In this document: positions 52,626 through 61,311 of the stretch, in pieces
Layout: each line of letters opens with the position of its first letter
Numbering within the stretch: position 1 is the stretch's first letter
Assembly: GCF_902804485.1 (NCBI RefSeq)
Contig: NZ_CADCST010000119.1
Span: 1-63,697, forward strand
DNA length: 63,697 nucleotides
Direction: 5' to 3'
DNA from: Flavobacterium collinsii
GTDB taxonomy: Bacteria; Bacteroidota; Bacteroidia; Flavobacteriales; Flavobacteriaceae
Notes under the pieces: generated by a model
What the model was told of the DNA's origin: nothing
Databases searched by the model: none
What the model saw: the letters and a program-made list of their open reading frames with translations, nothing else
Made by a program: the position numbers and the translations under genes

Positions 52626-52845
52626 CCTTTTATTGAGAGCGATATAATCTAAGCATGCTCTTGCCCCTTCTGGGCAATGTATCACATTCATTTAGTCATA
52701 GTGCATTGCACTATGTTTGCGCTTTAGAGCTTACAGCCAATTTAATCCAAAAGTTTTACAGGAAATCTAATATTCTTTCTATAACGAATATTAGTGAAGC
52801 GCCTTTTATAAGTACATCAAGTCTATGGCTCTATGTGTTTTAAAA
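52626..52845 (+). repeat. REP-like multi-hairpin module, copy 2
   Basis: A direct repeat of 52122-52345 about 500 bp downstream, diverged but alignable throughout. Stems change compensatingly: CATAGTGC/GCACTATG (52697-52715) is fully paired despite sequence differences from copy 1; TTGCCC/GGGCAA (52661-52677); TAATATTC/GAATATTA (52768-52793). The third hairpin is degraded. Confidence 0.85.
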
Positions 52846-52879
52846 AAAAAAGCCTTACTAAAATATTTAGCAAGGCTTT
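52842..52879 (-). terminator. terminator of the GIY-YIG-like gene
   Basis: An 11-bp stem with one G-U (AAAGCCTTACT with AGCAAGGCTTT), with a long T-run on the minus strand, 26 bp behind the gene's stop codon. Confidence 0.85.
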
Positions 52880-52904
52880 CGACAATTTTATATTGAAGTT
52901 TCTT

Positions 52905-53333
52905 CTAGAAAGCTACATTCCATCTTGGTAATTTTGCGTTTTCATCTAAGAAGTTTTGCAAAACCTGTCCTTCTACAGTGGTTGGAATTCCTTTTACATC
53001 TGCAGTAAAAGTTTCATACCAAACTACTTCAAGTGCAGTAATATTCTCTAGCTTCATTTGTGCTGGCCAAGAGTATTTTCTTCCGGTTTTAGCAAATTGG
53101 TGTCCGTTTACGATTTTGTCGTATAAACCACCGTTTTTACTTTTTAAGGTACCATCGTTTTGAACAGTTCCTGTAGAACCTACCATGATTAATTCTTTTG
53201 CATCTCCTTCAACTGCATAGACTACAAAAACACCTGCACCTGCTTCAGGGGCATTACAAACTTGCTCTAAACTGTCTTCAATTGTAAAAGTAAAACTATT
53301 GCTTACTTTAAATTTTTCTAATTCTTTGTACAT
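52905..53333 (-). CDS. GIY-YIG-like protein
   Basis: A 142-residue protein from ATG 53333 (MYKELEKFKVSNSF). GVFVVYAVEG followed about 10 residues later by LIMVGSTGTV resembles the GIY and YIG strands of the GIY-YIG nuclease fold, with a later Glu in TTVEGQVLQNFLD where the catalytic Glu would be expected. No Arg of the first helix is evident, so activity is uncertain. The open frame reaches 53426, but that region overlaps the sucD terminator and a word-repeat, so the shorter start is right. Function unknown. Confidence 0.6.
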   Translation of the reverse strand: MYKELEKFKVSNSFTFTIEDSLEQVCNAPEAGAGVFVVYAVEGDAKELIMVGSTGTVQNDGTLKSKNGGLYDKIVNGHQFAKTGRKYSWPAQMKLENITALEVVWYETFTADVKGIPTTVEGQVLQNFLDENAKLPRWNVAF

Positions 53334-53344
53334 ATTTCTTTTTT

Positions 53345-53385
53345 TAGCTTCTAAGGTACTGAGGTTCTTAGATACTAAGTTTTTT
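53345..53385. repeat. low-complexity TCTAAG/CTTAGA words upstream of the GIY-YIG-like gene
   Basis: TTCTAAGGTACTGAGGTTCT, then TAGATACTAAG: the words TCTAAG and CTTAGA mirror each other (6-bp stem at about 53349-53371) and a second ACTAAG follows. Same style as the other word-repeat spacers. Confidence 0.5.
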
Positions 53386-53413
53386 CTATTTATACCCCAG
53401 CATTTTAAAATGT

Positions 53414-53446
53414 AAAAAAGTCTCAAGTAATATTGAGACTTTTTTT
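53414..53446 (-). terminator. sucD terminator
   Basis: A 13-bp stem AAAAAAGTCTCAA/TTGAGACTTTTTT (53414-53426 with 53433-53445), 6-nt loop, flanked by T on both strands. It ends the lpx-efp-sucD transcript 28 bp behind sucD. Confidence 0.9.
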
Positions 53447-53473
53447 GGAATTTATTATTTCAAATATTGGAGA

Positions 53474-54346
53474 TTATCCAAGTACTTCTTTTACTTTTTT
53501 ACCAATTTCAGCTGGTGAATCAACAACGTGGATTCCGTTGTCTCTCATGATTTGTTTTTTAGCAGCAGCTGTATCGTCAGAACCACCAACAATAGCACCT
53601 GCGTGACCCATTGTTCTACCTGCAGGAGCAGTTTCTCCAGCAATAAAACCAACAACTGGCTTACGGTTACCATCAGCTCTTACCCATTTAGCAGCATCAG
53701 CTTCTAATTGACCACCGATTTCACCAATCATAATGATGATTTCAGTTTCAGGGTCGTTCATTAATAATTCAACAGCCTCTTTAGTTGTAGTCCCAATAAT
53801 TGGATCTCCACCAATACCAATAGCTGTAGTAATTCCTAAACCTTGTTTTACAACCTGGTCAGCAGCTTCATAAGTTAAAGTTCCTGATTTAGAAACGATC
53901 CCAACTGTTCCTTTTTTGAAAACGAAACCTGGCATAATACCAACTTTAGCTTCACCCGGAGTGATTACTCCTGGACAGTTTGGTCCGATTAATCTAGAAT
54001 TTCTTTCTTTAACATAGTTATTCGCTTTAATCATATCTGCTACAGGAATTCCTTCTGTAATAGCAATAATTACTTTAATTCCAGCGTCAGCAGCTTCCAT
54101 AATTGCATCAGCAGCAAAAGCTGGCGGAACAAAAATGATAGATGTATCAGCTCCGGCTTGTTCTACAGCATCTTTTACTGTGTTAAAAACCGGACGATCT
54201 AAATGGCTTGTTCCTCCTTTTCCAGGAGTTACACCACCAACAACATTAGTACCGTACTCAATCATTTGAGAAGCGTGGAAAGTTCCTTCGCTTCCTGTAA
54301 ATCCTTGAACAATTATTTTGGAATCTTTATTAACTAAAACACTCAT
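53474..54346 (-). CDS. sucD: succinyl-CoA ligase [ADP-forming], alpha subunit
   Basis: TCA-cycle enzyme subunit that binds CoA and carries the phosphorylated histidine. The 290-residue protein has GFTGSEGTFHASQMIEYGT at the CoA-binding N-terminus, GPNCPGVITPGEAKVGIMP, and the active-site His in GHAGAIVGG. The beta subunit (sucC) is not in the window. It may have its own promoter (54382-54389) in addition to read-through from the lpx genes. Confidence 0.97.
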   Translation of the reverse strand: MSVLVNKDSKIIVQGFTGSEGTFHASQMIEYGTNVVGGVTPGKGGTSHLDRPVFNTVKDAVEQAGADTSIIFVPPAFAADAIMEAADAGIKVIIAITEGIPVADMIKANNYVKERNSRLIGPNCPGVITPGEAKVGIMPGFVFKKGTVGIVSKSGTLTYEAADQVVKQGLGITTAIGIGGDPIIGTTTKEAVELLMNDPETEIIIMIGEIGGQLEADAAKWVRADGNRKPVVGFIAGETAPAGRTMGHAGAIVGGSDDTAAAKKQIMRDNGIHVVDSPAEIGKKVKEVLG

Positions 54347-54381
54347 GATATATATTTTATGTAGTTTTTAAAATTGTGATG

Positions 54382-54389
54382 CAAAAGTA
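54382..54389 (-). promoter_or_regulatory. -7 box for sucD
   Basis: TACTTTTG on the minus strand, 36 nt upstream of the sucD start. No TTG at a suitable distance, so support is partial. Confidence 0.45.
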
Positions 54390-54430
54390 AGGTTTTGTAA
54401 CGTATTTTAACCTTTTTGTCGTCAAAAAAA

Positions 54431-54793
54431 TTAAGAAAATTGACTCATTTGATAACCGCGATATAATTTATCATCTTTTATTTGCCAAATTGTGGTAAAA
54501 TGAGCTAATAACATCTCTTCTCTCGGGTTTTCAATCGTTTTTACAAAATGAGAATATCGTATTGAAACCAAATCATCTTCTGCAATAATGTGGCTAATTC
54601 TGACCTTAGAACGCACATAAGCACGACTCAGCTCGTTTGCCATAGCAGTCATCGAATCGTAATCCATTTCGATTAGTCCTTTAGTGCTGTTCCAATCTAA
54701 CTTTACCTCAGGATGAAGGTAAGTTTTCATGATTTCGCTATCAATTAAGGCATCAGACTTGTAAAATTTTTGAACAAATTCTTTTATAGACAT
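54431..54793 (-). CDS. NTF2-like (SnoaL-type) protein
   Basis: A 120-residue cystatin-like cone fold: MSIKEFVQKFYKSDALIDSE, then FHPEVKLDW-like (YLHPEVKLDWNS), ending with IWQIKDDKLYRGYQMSQFS. Proteins of this fold bind small hydrophobic ligands or act as isomerases; the substrate cannot be predicted. It lies 2 bp behind the second LpxD-like gene, clearly in the operon. Confidence 0.8.
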   Translation of the reverse strand: MSIKEFVQKFYKSDALIDSEIMKTYLHPEVKLDWNSTKGLIEMDYDSMTAMANELSRAYVRSKVRISHIIAEDDLVSIRYSHFVKTIENPREEMLLAHFTTIWQIKDDKLYRGYQMSQFS

Positions 54794-54795
54794 AA

Positions 54796-55725
54796 TTACT
54801 TCAATTTATTTAGAATTTCAGGAATCTTTTTGATATTGGCCAATTGTTTTAACTTTTCTCTTGATTCTTCGATTGGAGTACCGAAATATGATTTTCCTCC
54901 TTCAACCGATTTAGTAACTCCCGTTTGTCCCATAATAACAGCTTTCGCTCCTATTGTGATTCCGCTGGTTGTTCCTACTTGTCCCCAAATTGTAACTTCA
55001 TCTTCAATTACGACACAACCAGCAATACCTGTTTGCGATGCAATTAAACATTTTTTACCAATCACAGTATCATGTCCTACATGTACCTGATTGTCAAGTT
55101 TTGTACCTTCTCCAATAGTCGTATCACCGGTAACACCTTTGTCGATTGTACAAAGTGCTCCAATACCTACATTGTTTTCGATAACTACTCTTCCACCTGA
55201 AACCAACTGATCAAAGCCATCGGGGCGTTTTTTATAATAAAACGCGTCAGCTCCTAAAATGGTTCCGGCGTGGATCATTACATTATCTCCAATTACGGTA
55301 TGATCATAAATAGTAACATTTGGATGAATCAAACAGTTTTTTCCGATTGTAACATGGTTTCCAATGAAACAATTAGGCTGAATAATTGTTCCTTCTCCAA
55401 TAGTTGCAGAAAGAGCAATCGATACACTTGTGCCTTGAAAAGGTCTAAAATGTTTGGTTAGGATATTGAAATCTCTGAAAGGATCATCAGAAATTAAAAG
55501 TGCTTTACCTTCAGGGCAGTCTACTTTTTTATTAATTAAAATTATTGTAGCAGCAGATTGTAAAGCTTTATCGTAATATTTGGGATGGTCAACAAAAACA
55601 ATATCACCGGGCTCAACGACATGTATCTCGTTCATGCCTAAAACGGGAAAGTTTTGGTCACCAATAAATTCGCAATCAAGCAAATTTGCAATTTCTTGTA
55701 AAGAATGAATCTTTGGAAATTTCAT
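54796..55725 (-). CDS. second LpxD-like acyltransferase
   Basis: A 309-residue left-handed beta-helix protein with the LpxD layout: an N-terminal uridine-binding-like domain (about 1-95), hexapeptide repeats (about 100-290), and the histidine in HVGHDTVIGKKCLIASQTG corresponding to the catalytic His of LpxD. It is clearly distinct from lpxD at 58778-59821. Many Flavobacteriia carry this second paralogue between efp and sucD. Its acyl acceptor or acyl chain may differ from that of LpxD. Confidence 0.85.
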   Translation of the reverse strand: MKFPKIHSLQEIANLLDCEFIGDQNFPVLGMNEIHVVEPGDIVFVDHPKYYDKALQSAATIILINKKVDCPEGKALLISDDPFRDFNILTKHFRPFQGTSVSIALSATIGEGTIIQPNCFIGNHVTIGKNCLIHPNVTIYDHTVIGDNVMIHAGTILGADAFYYKKRPDGFDQLVSGGRVVIENNVGIGALCTIDKGVTGDTTIGEGTKLDNQVHVGHDTVIGKKCLIASQTGIAGCVVIEDEVTIWGQVGTTSGITIGAKAVIMGQTGVTKSVEGGKSYFGTPIEESREKLKQLANIKKIPEILNKLK

Positions 55726-55735
55726 ATATTTATTT

Positions 55736-55814
55736 AGTTTTCAGTCTCAGTTTTCAGTCTCAGTTTTCAATCTGCATTAACAAACTGATAACTGCGACTG
55801 AAAACTGAAAACTT
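55736..55814. repeat. self-complementary efp-lpxD2 spacer (TTTTCAGTCTCAG words)
   Basis: AGTTTTCAGTCTCAG words repeated on the left (55736-55770) and CTGAAAACTGAAAACT on the right (55796-55814); GACTGAAAACT pairs perfectly over 11 bp, more with a 4-nt slip. The right arm ends 7 nt from the efp stop codon. Confidence 0.78.
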
Positions 55815-55821
55815 ATAAAAA

Positions 55822-56388
55822 CTACTCTTTTACACGCTCCATGTAAGAACCTGAAGCAGTATCAATTTTAATTTTATCACCTTCGTTGATGAACAAAGGT
55901 ACATTTACAGTTGCTCCGGTCTCTACTGTTGCAGATTTTGTAGCATTAGTAGCTGTATTTCCTTTTACTCCCGGTTCAGCATAAGTAATTTCAAGAACTA
56001 CAGATGTAGGCATATCAACAGACAAAGGAAGGTCAGTTTCAGTGTTGATCTGAACCATTACGTTAGTTCCCTCTTTCAATAATCCAGGGTTATCAAGAAT
56101 ATTTTTATTCAAAGAAATTTGCTCGAAAGTTTCTGCATTCATAAAGTGAAACTCATCTCCTTCAGCATATAAAAACTGAAAAGTATGTGTTTCTACACGA
56201 ACGTCTTCGATTTTATGTCCTGCAGAAAATGTATTATCTAATACTTTTCCTGTAGTTAAACTTTTTAATTTAGTTCTTACGAAAGCTGGGCCTTTTCCAG
56301 GTTTTACGTGAAGAAACTCAATGATTTTATAAATATCGTGGTTGTATTTGATACATAAACCGTTTCTAATATCTGATGTAGATGCCAT
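55822..56388 (-). CDS. efp: translation elongation factor P
   Basis: Relieves ribosome stalling at polyproline. The 188-residue protein has the three beta-barrel domains, and the loop HVKPGKGPAFVRTK with Lys32 at the tip that sits near the peptidyl-transferase centre. The Lys corresponds to the beta-lysylated residue of E. coli; no modification enzyme is nearby. It lies between lpxA and lpxD2 in the same operon, an arrangement conserved in Flavobacteriia. Confidence 0.97.
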   Translation of the reverse strand: MASTSDIRNGLCIKYNHDIYKIIEFLHVKPGKGPAFVRTKLKSLTTGKVLDNTFSAGHKIEDVRVETHTFQFLYAEGDEFHFMNAETFEQISLNKNILDNPGLLKEGTNVMVQINTETDLPLSVDMPTSVVLEITYAEPGVKGNTATNATKSATVETGATVNVPLFINEGDKIKIDTASGSYMERVKE

Positions 56389-56400
56389 TTGTTTTTTTAT

Positions 56401-56531
56401 TTTAGATTTTAGAATGTAATTTTCAGATTCTAAAATCCTAAATCACATTTATTTTTTGTTTTGTTTTTGTTGAATCGGTTAACTTTTGACTGTTTTTTCG
56501 ATTAAACAAATAAACGAATAAACAATTAAAC
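56401..56531. repeat. word-repeat lpxA-efp spacer (two kinds)
   Basis: First, an inverted repeat of TTTAGATTTTAGAAT (56401-56415) with ATTCTAAAATCCTAAA (56427-56442), one inserted base. Second, four tandem 8-bp units, GATTAAAC, AAATAAAC, GAATAAAC and AATTAAAC (56500-56531), ending 6 nt from the lpxA stop codon. Confidence 0.78.
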
Positions 56532-56537
56532 GATTTT

Positions 56538-57323
56538 TTAATAGTTTCCGGAGTAACCTTTCATAATTCCTCTTGATGAATTTCTGATAAAATCAAGAAT
56601 TTCATCTCTCTCAGGAGTAGCTTCCATTTCAGCCTCAATAATACTTAAAGCTTGTGTTGTATTGTAATTTTTTTGGTATAAAATTCGATAGATTTCCTGA
56701 ATTTCTCTGATTTTCTCAGTGCTGAAACCTCTTCTTCTTAAACCTACTGAATTGATACCGACATAAGATAACGGCTCTTTTGCGGCTTTGGTATAAGGAG
56801 GAACATCTTTTCTAACCAAAGATCCACCCGAAATCATAGCATGATCTCCAATATGGATAAATTGATGAATCGCTGCCAAACCACCAATTACTGCGTGATT
56901 TCCAACTACAACGTGACCTGCCAATGCTACTCCGTTTACGATAATGGCATTATTACCAATTTCGCAGTCGTGAGCAATGTGAGCATACGCCATAACCAAA
57001 CAATTGTTTCCAAGAATAGTTTGTCCGGAAGCAACTGTACCTCTGTTTATAGTTACACATTCTCTAATGGTACAATTGTCCCCTATGATAGCAAGAGAAT
57101 CTTCTCCTCCAAATTTCAAATCTTGTGGTACCGCAGAAATAACCGCTCCTGGAAAAATATTGCAATTTTTACCAATTCGGGCTCCTTCCATGATCGTCAC
57201 ATTTGAACCAATCCAAGTACCATCACCAATAATTACATTATTGTGGATTGTTGTAAAAGGCTCAATTACAACATTTTTAGCGATTTTAGCGCCAGGATGA
57301 ACATATGCTAATGGTTGATTCAT
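56538..57323 (-). CDS. lpxA: UDP-N-acetylglucosamine acyltransferase
   Basis: First step of lipid A synthesis: transfers a 3-hydroxyacyl chain from ACP to UDP-GlcNAc O-3. Left-handed beta-helix of hexapeptide repeats (about 5-190) followed by the C-terminal helical region, 261 residues. The catalytic His is in YAHIAHDCEIGNN. Directly downstream of the lpxC-fabZ fusion gene, 73 bp. Confidence 0.96.
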   Translation of the reverse strand: MNQPLAYVHPGAKIAKNVVIEPFTTIHNNVIIGDGTWIGSNVTIMEGARIGKNCNIFPGAVISAVPQDLKFGGEDSLAIIGDNCTIRECVTINRGTVASGQTILGNNCLVMAYAHIAHDCEIGNNAIIVNGVALAGHVVVGNHAVIGGLAAIHQFIHIGDHAMISGGSLVRKDVPPYTKAAKEPLSYVGINSVGLRRRGFSTEKIREIQEIYRILYQKNYNTTQALSIIEAEMEATPERDEILDFIRNSSRGIMKGYSGNY

Positions 57324-57396
57324 ATGTGTTTTTTATATTTTAAATTAAAATAATCTAATTTGGGCAACAAACCTAAACAATAAAATTGATTAATTA

Positions 57397-58785
57397 TTAT
57401 TGTTTTCTAGCAATTTGAGCCATTAATTCTGCCTCGGTCACTAATTTTCCATTTGCGTAAGCATTTGCCTGCATATGACAGATTCCTCTTCTGATTGGAG
57501 AAATCAATTCACATTTGAAAATTAATGTATCACCTGGCAATACTTTGTGTTTAAACTTAACATTGTCAATTTTCATGAAATAAGTTAAGTAATTCTCCGG
57601 ATCCGGAACTGTACTCAAAACCAAAATTCCACCCGTTTGCGCCATTGCTTCAACAATTAAAACTCCCGGCATAACTGGTGCTTCCGGAAAATGTCCAACA
57701 AAGAAATTTTCATTCATTGTTACATTTTTCAACCCAACCACATGACGATCCGACATTTCGATGATTCTATCAATCAATAGAAATGGAGGTCTGTGAGGAA
57801 GCATTGCCATAATTTTATGGATATCCATCAACGGTTCTTGGTTTAAATCGTAAACAGGAACGTGATTTCTTTGCTCTATTTTAATGATTTTTGCTAATTT
57901 CTTAGCAAACTGAGTATTTACAAAATGACCAGGTTTATTAGCAATAATTTTACCTTGAATACGAACTCCAATAAGAGATAAATCTCCAATTACATCAAGA
58001 AGCTTGTGTCTTGCTGCTTCGTTTGGATAATGTAGGGTAAGGTTATCTAAAACTCCGTTTGGTTTTACAGATATTTCGTCTTTTCCAAAAGCTTTCTTTA
58101 AATTCGCCATTGTAGATTCAGAAATCTCCTTGTCTACATAAACAATTGCATTGTTTAAGTCACCACCTTTAATTAAACCATGCTCTAATAAAGATTCTAA
58201 TTCATGCAGAAAACTAAAAGTTCTTGAACTTGCAATTTCTGTTTTAAAATCTGCTATACTTTTTAATGTAGCATTTTGAGTACCTAAAACTTTAGTACCA
58301 AAATCTACCATTGTAGTCACTTGATAATCATCACTTGGCATTACAAGAATCTCACTTCCGGTTGCTTCATCAGTAAATGAAATTACTTCTTTTACGACAT
58401 AAACATTACGGCTTGCATCTTGTTCTTCTATTTCAGCTTTTTCAATTGCTTCAACAAAATATTTTGAAGAACCATCCATGATAGGAAGTTCTGAAGCATC
58501 TAATTCTATAATAACATTGTCCAAATCACATCCAACTAATGCCGCCAAAACATGTTCAGGAGTTTGAATTTTTACGCCTAGTTTTTCTAAATTAGTACCT
58601 CTTTGCGTATTTACAACGTAATTAGCATCAGCCTCAATGACTGGCTGACCTTGCAAATCTACTCTTACAAAAGTGAAACCATTATTAATTGGAGCTGGTT
58701 TAAAAGTCATTGTAACTTCTTTCCCAGTGTGTAATCCAACGCCTGTTAGTGAAATTTCATTTTTGATGGTCTTCTGTTTAACCAT
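57397..58785 (-). CDS. lpxC-fabZ: fused LpxC deacetylase / FabZ dehydratase
   Basis: Bifunctional protein of 462 residues from ATG 58785 (MVKQKTIKNEISLTG). The LpxC half (about 1-305) has zinc ligands in TPEHVLAALVGCDLDN and AARHKLLDVIGDL. The FabZ half (about 320-462) has MLPHRPPFLLIDRI and HFPEAPVMPGVLIVEAMAQ with the catalytic His. The fusion is normal in Bacteroidota and couples the committed lipid A step with the fatty-acid dehydratase. An ATG three codons upstream (58794) is also possible; either way it overlaps lpxD. Confidence 0.96.
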   Translation of the reverse strand: MVKQKTIKNEISLTGVGLHTGKEVTMTFKPAPINNGFTFVRVDLQGQPVIEADANYVVNTQRGTNLEKLGVKIQTPEHVLAALVGCDLDNVIIELDASELPIMDGSSKYFVEAIEKAEIEEQDASRNVYVVKEVISFTDEATGSEILVMPSDDYQVTTMVDFGTKVLGTQNATLKSIADFKTEIASSRTFSFLHELESLLEHGLIKGGDLNNAIVYVDKEISESTMANLKKAFGKDEISVKPNGVLDNLTLHYPNEAARHKLLDVIGDLSLIGVRIQGKIIANKPGHFVNTQFAKKLAKIIKIEQRNHVPVYDLNQEPLMDIHKIMAMLPHRPPFLLIDRIIEMSDRHVVGLKNVTMNENFFVGHFPEAPVMPGVLIVEAMAQTGGILVLSTVPDPENYLTYFMKIDNVKFKHKVLPGDTLIFKCELISPIRRGICHMQANAYANGKLVTEAELMAQIARKQ

Positions 58786-59821
58786 TATTTCCATTTTTTG
58801 GGTTTATTATTTGTTTTTTTAATTCTTCTACTTCGGCAACTATTTTAGGCAGATTTTTGAAATGAACATACGATTTATTAAAATCAGTATATCCAAGAGA
58901 CGGTGTCCCTTGTAAAATTTCATCATCTTTGATGTTTCTTGCTACTCCCGATTGAGCCTGCAATCTCACATTATTACCTATTGTCAAATGGCCTGCGATA
59001 CCAACTTGCCCGCCAATCATACAGTTTTCACCAATTTTTGTTGAACCGGCAACACCTGATTGTGCTGCAATTACTGTGTTTTTGCCAATTTCAACATTAT
59101 GTGCAATCTGAATTTGATTGTCTAATTTAACTCCTTGTCTTATAATTGTCGAACCAAGAGTTGCTCTGTCTATTGTCGTATTAGCACCAATATCAACATT
59201 ATCTTCAATAATAACGTTACCAATTTGTGGTACCTTACTATAAACGCCTTCTTCATTTGGTACAAAACCAAAACCATCCGCACCAATAATAGTCCCGGAA
59301 TGAATCGTACAATTGTTTCCAATTATAGTTTCTGAATAAATTTTAGCGCCTGCAAAAATATACACATTATCGCCAATAACAACATTATCCCCAATAAAAC
59401 TGTTTGGGTAAATTTTTACATTGTCTCCTAAAACTACATTTTGCCCAATATAGCTAAAGCTTCCTAAATATAAATTTTCGCCATATTTAGTGCCTTCTGT
59501 AATAAAAGACTGTGGTTCTATTCCGTTTTTATTTAGTTTTACTTGATTGTAAAACTCTAAAAGCTTAGAAAAAGAAGCGTAAGCATCTTCTACTTTTATT
59601 AAAGTCGTGGTGATTTCCTGTTCTGGTATAAAGCTATCATTAACAATAGTTACAGATGCTTTTGTAGTATATATGTGGTTGATATATTTTGGATTGGCCA
59701 AAAAAGTAAGCGATCCCTCCTCACCTTCTTCTATTTTAGATAACCGAGAAACTTCTACATTGGGATTACCAACAACTTCTCCTTCTAAAATTCCCGCTAT
59801 TTGTTCTGCTGTAAATTTCAT
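58778..59821 (-). CDS. lpxD: UDP-3-O-(3-hydroxyacyl)glucosamine N-acyltransferase
   Basis: Third step of lipid A synthesis. The 347-residue protein has an N-terminal uridine-binding domain (about 1-100), a beta-helix (about 105-315), and the catalytic His in IQIAHNVEIGKNTVIAAQSG. Its last codons overlap the start of lpxC-fabZ by 8-17 bp, so translation is coupled. Confidence 0.96.
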   Translation of the reverse strand: MKFTAEQIAGILEGEVVGNPNVEVSRLSKIEEGEEGSLTFLANPKYINHIYTTKASVTIVNDSFIPEQEITTTLIKVEDAYASFSKLLEFYNQVKLNKNGIEPQSFITEGTKYGENLYLGSFSYIGQNVVLGDNVKIYPNSFIGDNVVIGDNVYIFAGAKIYSETIIGNNCTIHSGTIIGADGFGFVPNEEGVYSKVPQIGNVIIEDNVDIGANTTIDRATLGSTIIRQGVKLDNQIQIAHNVEIGKNTVIAAQSGVAGSTKIGENCMIGGQVGIAGHLTIGNNVRLQAQSGVARNIKDDEILQGTPSLGYTDFNKSYVHFKNLPKIVAEVEELKKQIINPKNGNNG

Positions 59822-59860
59822 TGCGACAAAAATATAAAAAATAGATTTTAAATGTTAATT

Positions 59861-61090
59861 TTAGATAAGTTGTTTTGGGAAACAGATATAATATTTTGTA
59901 ACCAATTTAGATAAAGACCTTAAATTCAACTGATCAGATGCTTCTACAACATCTTCAATTGTTTTGTCTTTTTTCAAAATTCGTATCGGTTCAGCCTCTT
60001 TACTGTATGCCTGATTTTTAATTTTTCCGCCAAAGATAAAATAACCCGCCTCTAATTGTGTAATATGGTGTTCGTTAGCGAATTCTTCTTTCAGAGATTG
60101 CAATTCTTCCGCAGGTATTTTCTCTGCAGTAAGTTTAATTTTAAGCAAATCTCTATTAATAAGCATCTTACTCAAAGTCGAAAGAATAAAATCATCATAC
60201 TTCTGCCAAGCTTTCAAAGCGCTGATAATGTCAAAATCATCAAGTTGAGAGAATAAATCTAATTTTTCAGCATCAAAGTCTTCTAAAGTTACTCTGTTCT
60301 TCATAAAATAAAAAAGAGGCTCGCTACACGGTAAAATCACACCTTTTAAAGTCAATTCTCTGGCTCTTTTTAACACCTTCATCAAAATCAACTCTGCTAC
60401 CAGACTTGTTTTATGCAAATAAGCCTGCCAATACATTAGTCTTCTTGAAAGCAGAAACTTTTCAACTGAGTAAATTCCTTTTTCTTCGATGACCAAAACA
60501 CCATCCACCACATTCATCATCTGAATCAAACGCTCAGAGTTTACATTTCCTTCGGCTACACCGGTATAAAAACTATCTCTTTTAAGATAATCCATTCTAT
60601 CCATATCCAGCTGACTTGAAATCAGTTGTAACATAAACTTTCGATGATAATCCCCTTTAAAAACCTGAATGGCCAGACTCAGTCTTCCTTCAAATTCTTC
60701 ATTCAGCTGATTCATAAACAACAGCGAAATAGCTTCATGATTCACATCTTCGACGATACTTTTTTCCATTGCATGCGAGAAGGGTCCATGACCTATGTCG
60801 TGTAGCAAAATAGCAATGTACAGCGCATTTTCTTCTTCAGGTGAAATCGCAACCCCTTTAAAGCGAAGTGTGTCTACAGATTTCTGCATTAAATGCATAC
60901 AGCCTAAAGCATGATGAAAACGCGTATGATTAGCGCCAGGATAAACCAAATACGACAATCCCATTTGCGAAATGCGGCGTAAACGCTGAAAATACGGGTG
61001 TTGAATTAAATCGTAAATAAGTTCATTCGGAATGGAAATAAACCCGTAAATGGGATCATTAAATATTTTTAACTTATTGATATGAGTCAC
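59861..61090 (-). CDS. HD-domain phosphohydrolase
   Basis: A 409-residue protein with an N-terminal HD domain: LRRISQMGLSYLVYPGANHTRFHHALGCMHLM, then the metal-binding pair in LLHDIGHGPFSHAME. It resembles dGTP triphosphohydrolase-like and SAMHD1-type HD proteins; the substrate is not established. First gene of the lipid A operon, 39 bp upstream of lpxD. Confidence 0.92.
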   Translation of the reverse strand: MTHINKLKIFNDPIYGFISIPNELIYDLIQHPYFQRLRRISQMGLSYLVYPGANHTRFHHALGCMHLMQKSVDTLRFKGVAISPEEENALYIAILLHDIGHGPFSHAMEKSIVEDVNHEAISLLFMNQLNEEFEGRLSLAIQVFKGDYHRKFMLQLISSQLDMDRMDYLKRDSFYTGVAEGNVNSERLIQMMNVVDGVLVIEEKGIYSVEKFLLSRRLMYWQAYLHKTSLVAELILMKVLKRARELTLKGVILPCSEPLFYFMKNRVTLEDFDAEKLDLFSQLDDFDIISALKAWQKYDDFILSTLSKMLINRDLLKIKLTAEKIPAEELQSLKEEFANEHHITQLEAGYFIFGGKIKNQAYSKEAEPIRILKKDKTIEDVVEASDQLNLRSLSKLVTKYYICFPKQLI

Positions 61091-61112
61091 TATTTGGTTT
61101 TTTTTAAGTCAA

Positions 61113-61120
61113 CAAATATA
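61113..61120 (-). promoter_or_regulatory. -7 box of the HD-lpx operon
   Basis: TATATTTG on the minus strand, 23 nt upstream of the HD-protein start codon, in the 221-bp region divergent to porX. A TTC rather than TTG lies at the -33 distance. Confidence 0.55.
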
Positions 61121-61311
61121 AGTAATTAACTATAACGAAGTTTGCGTTTTTTGCTTAAAAATTGCTAAACGTTTAGCTTGAATATCAAATTAATAGCAAT
61201 AACTTAAAAACTTATTCTGCAAAAAATACCATTCTTAGTTCTGAAATTTATACTATTTTTAATACTTTTTAAGTTCTATACTTCTAAATTGCATTAAAAT
61301 AAAAAACGTTT

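Noticed and set aside
52115..52843. Two similar short frames (52115-52351 and 52655-52843) encoding alike peptides
   Set aside because: Their similarity comes from the duplicated REP-like module; hairpin pairing, not reading frame, is preserved between copies.
53334..53426. N-terminal extension of the GIY-YIG-like protein
   Set aside because: It would start inside the sucD terminator hairpin and run through a word-repeat; ATG 53333 is more plausible.
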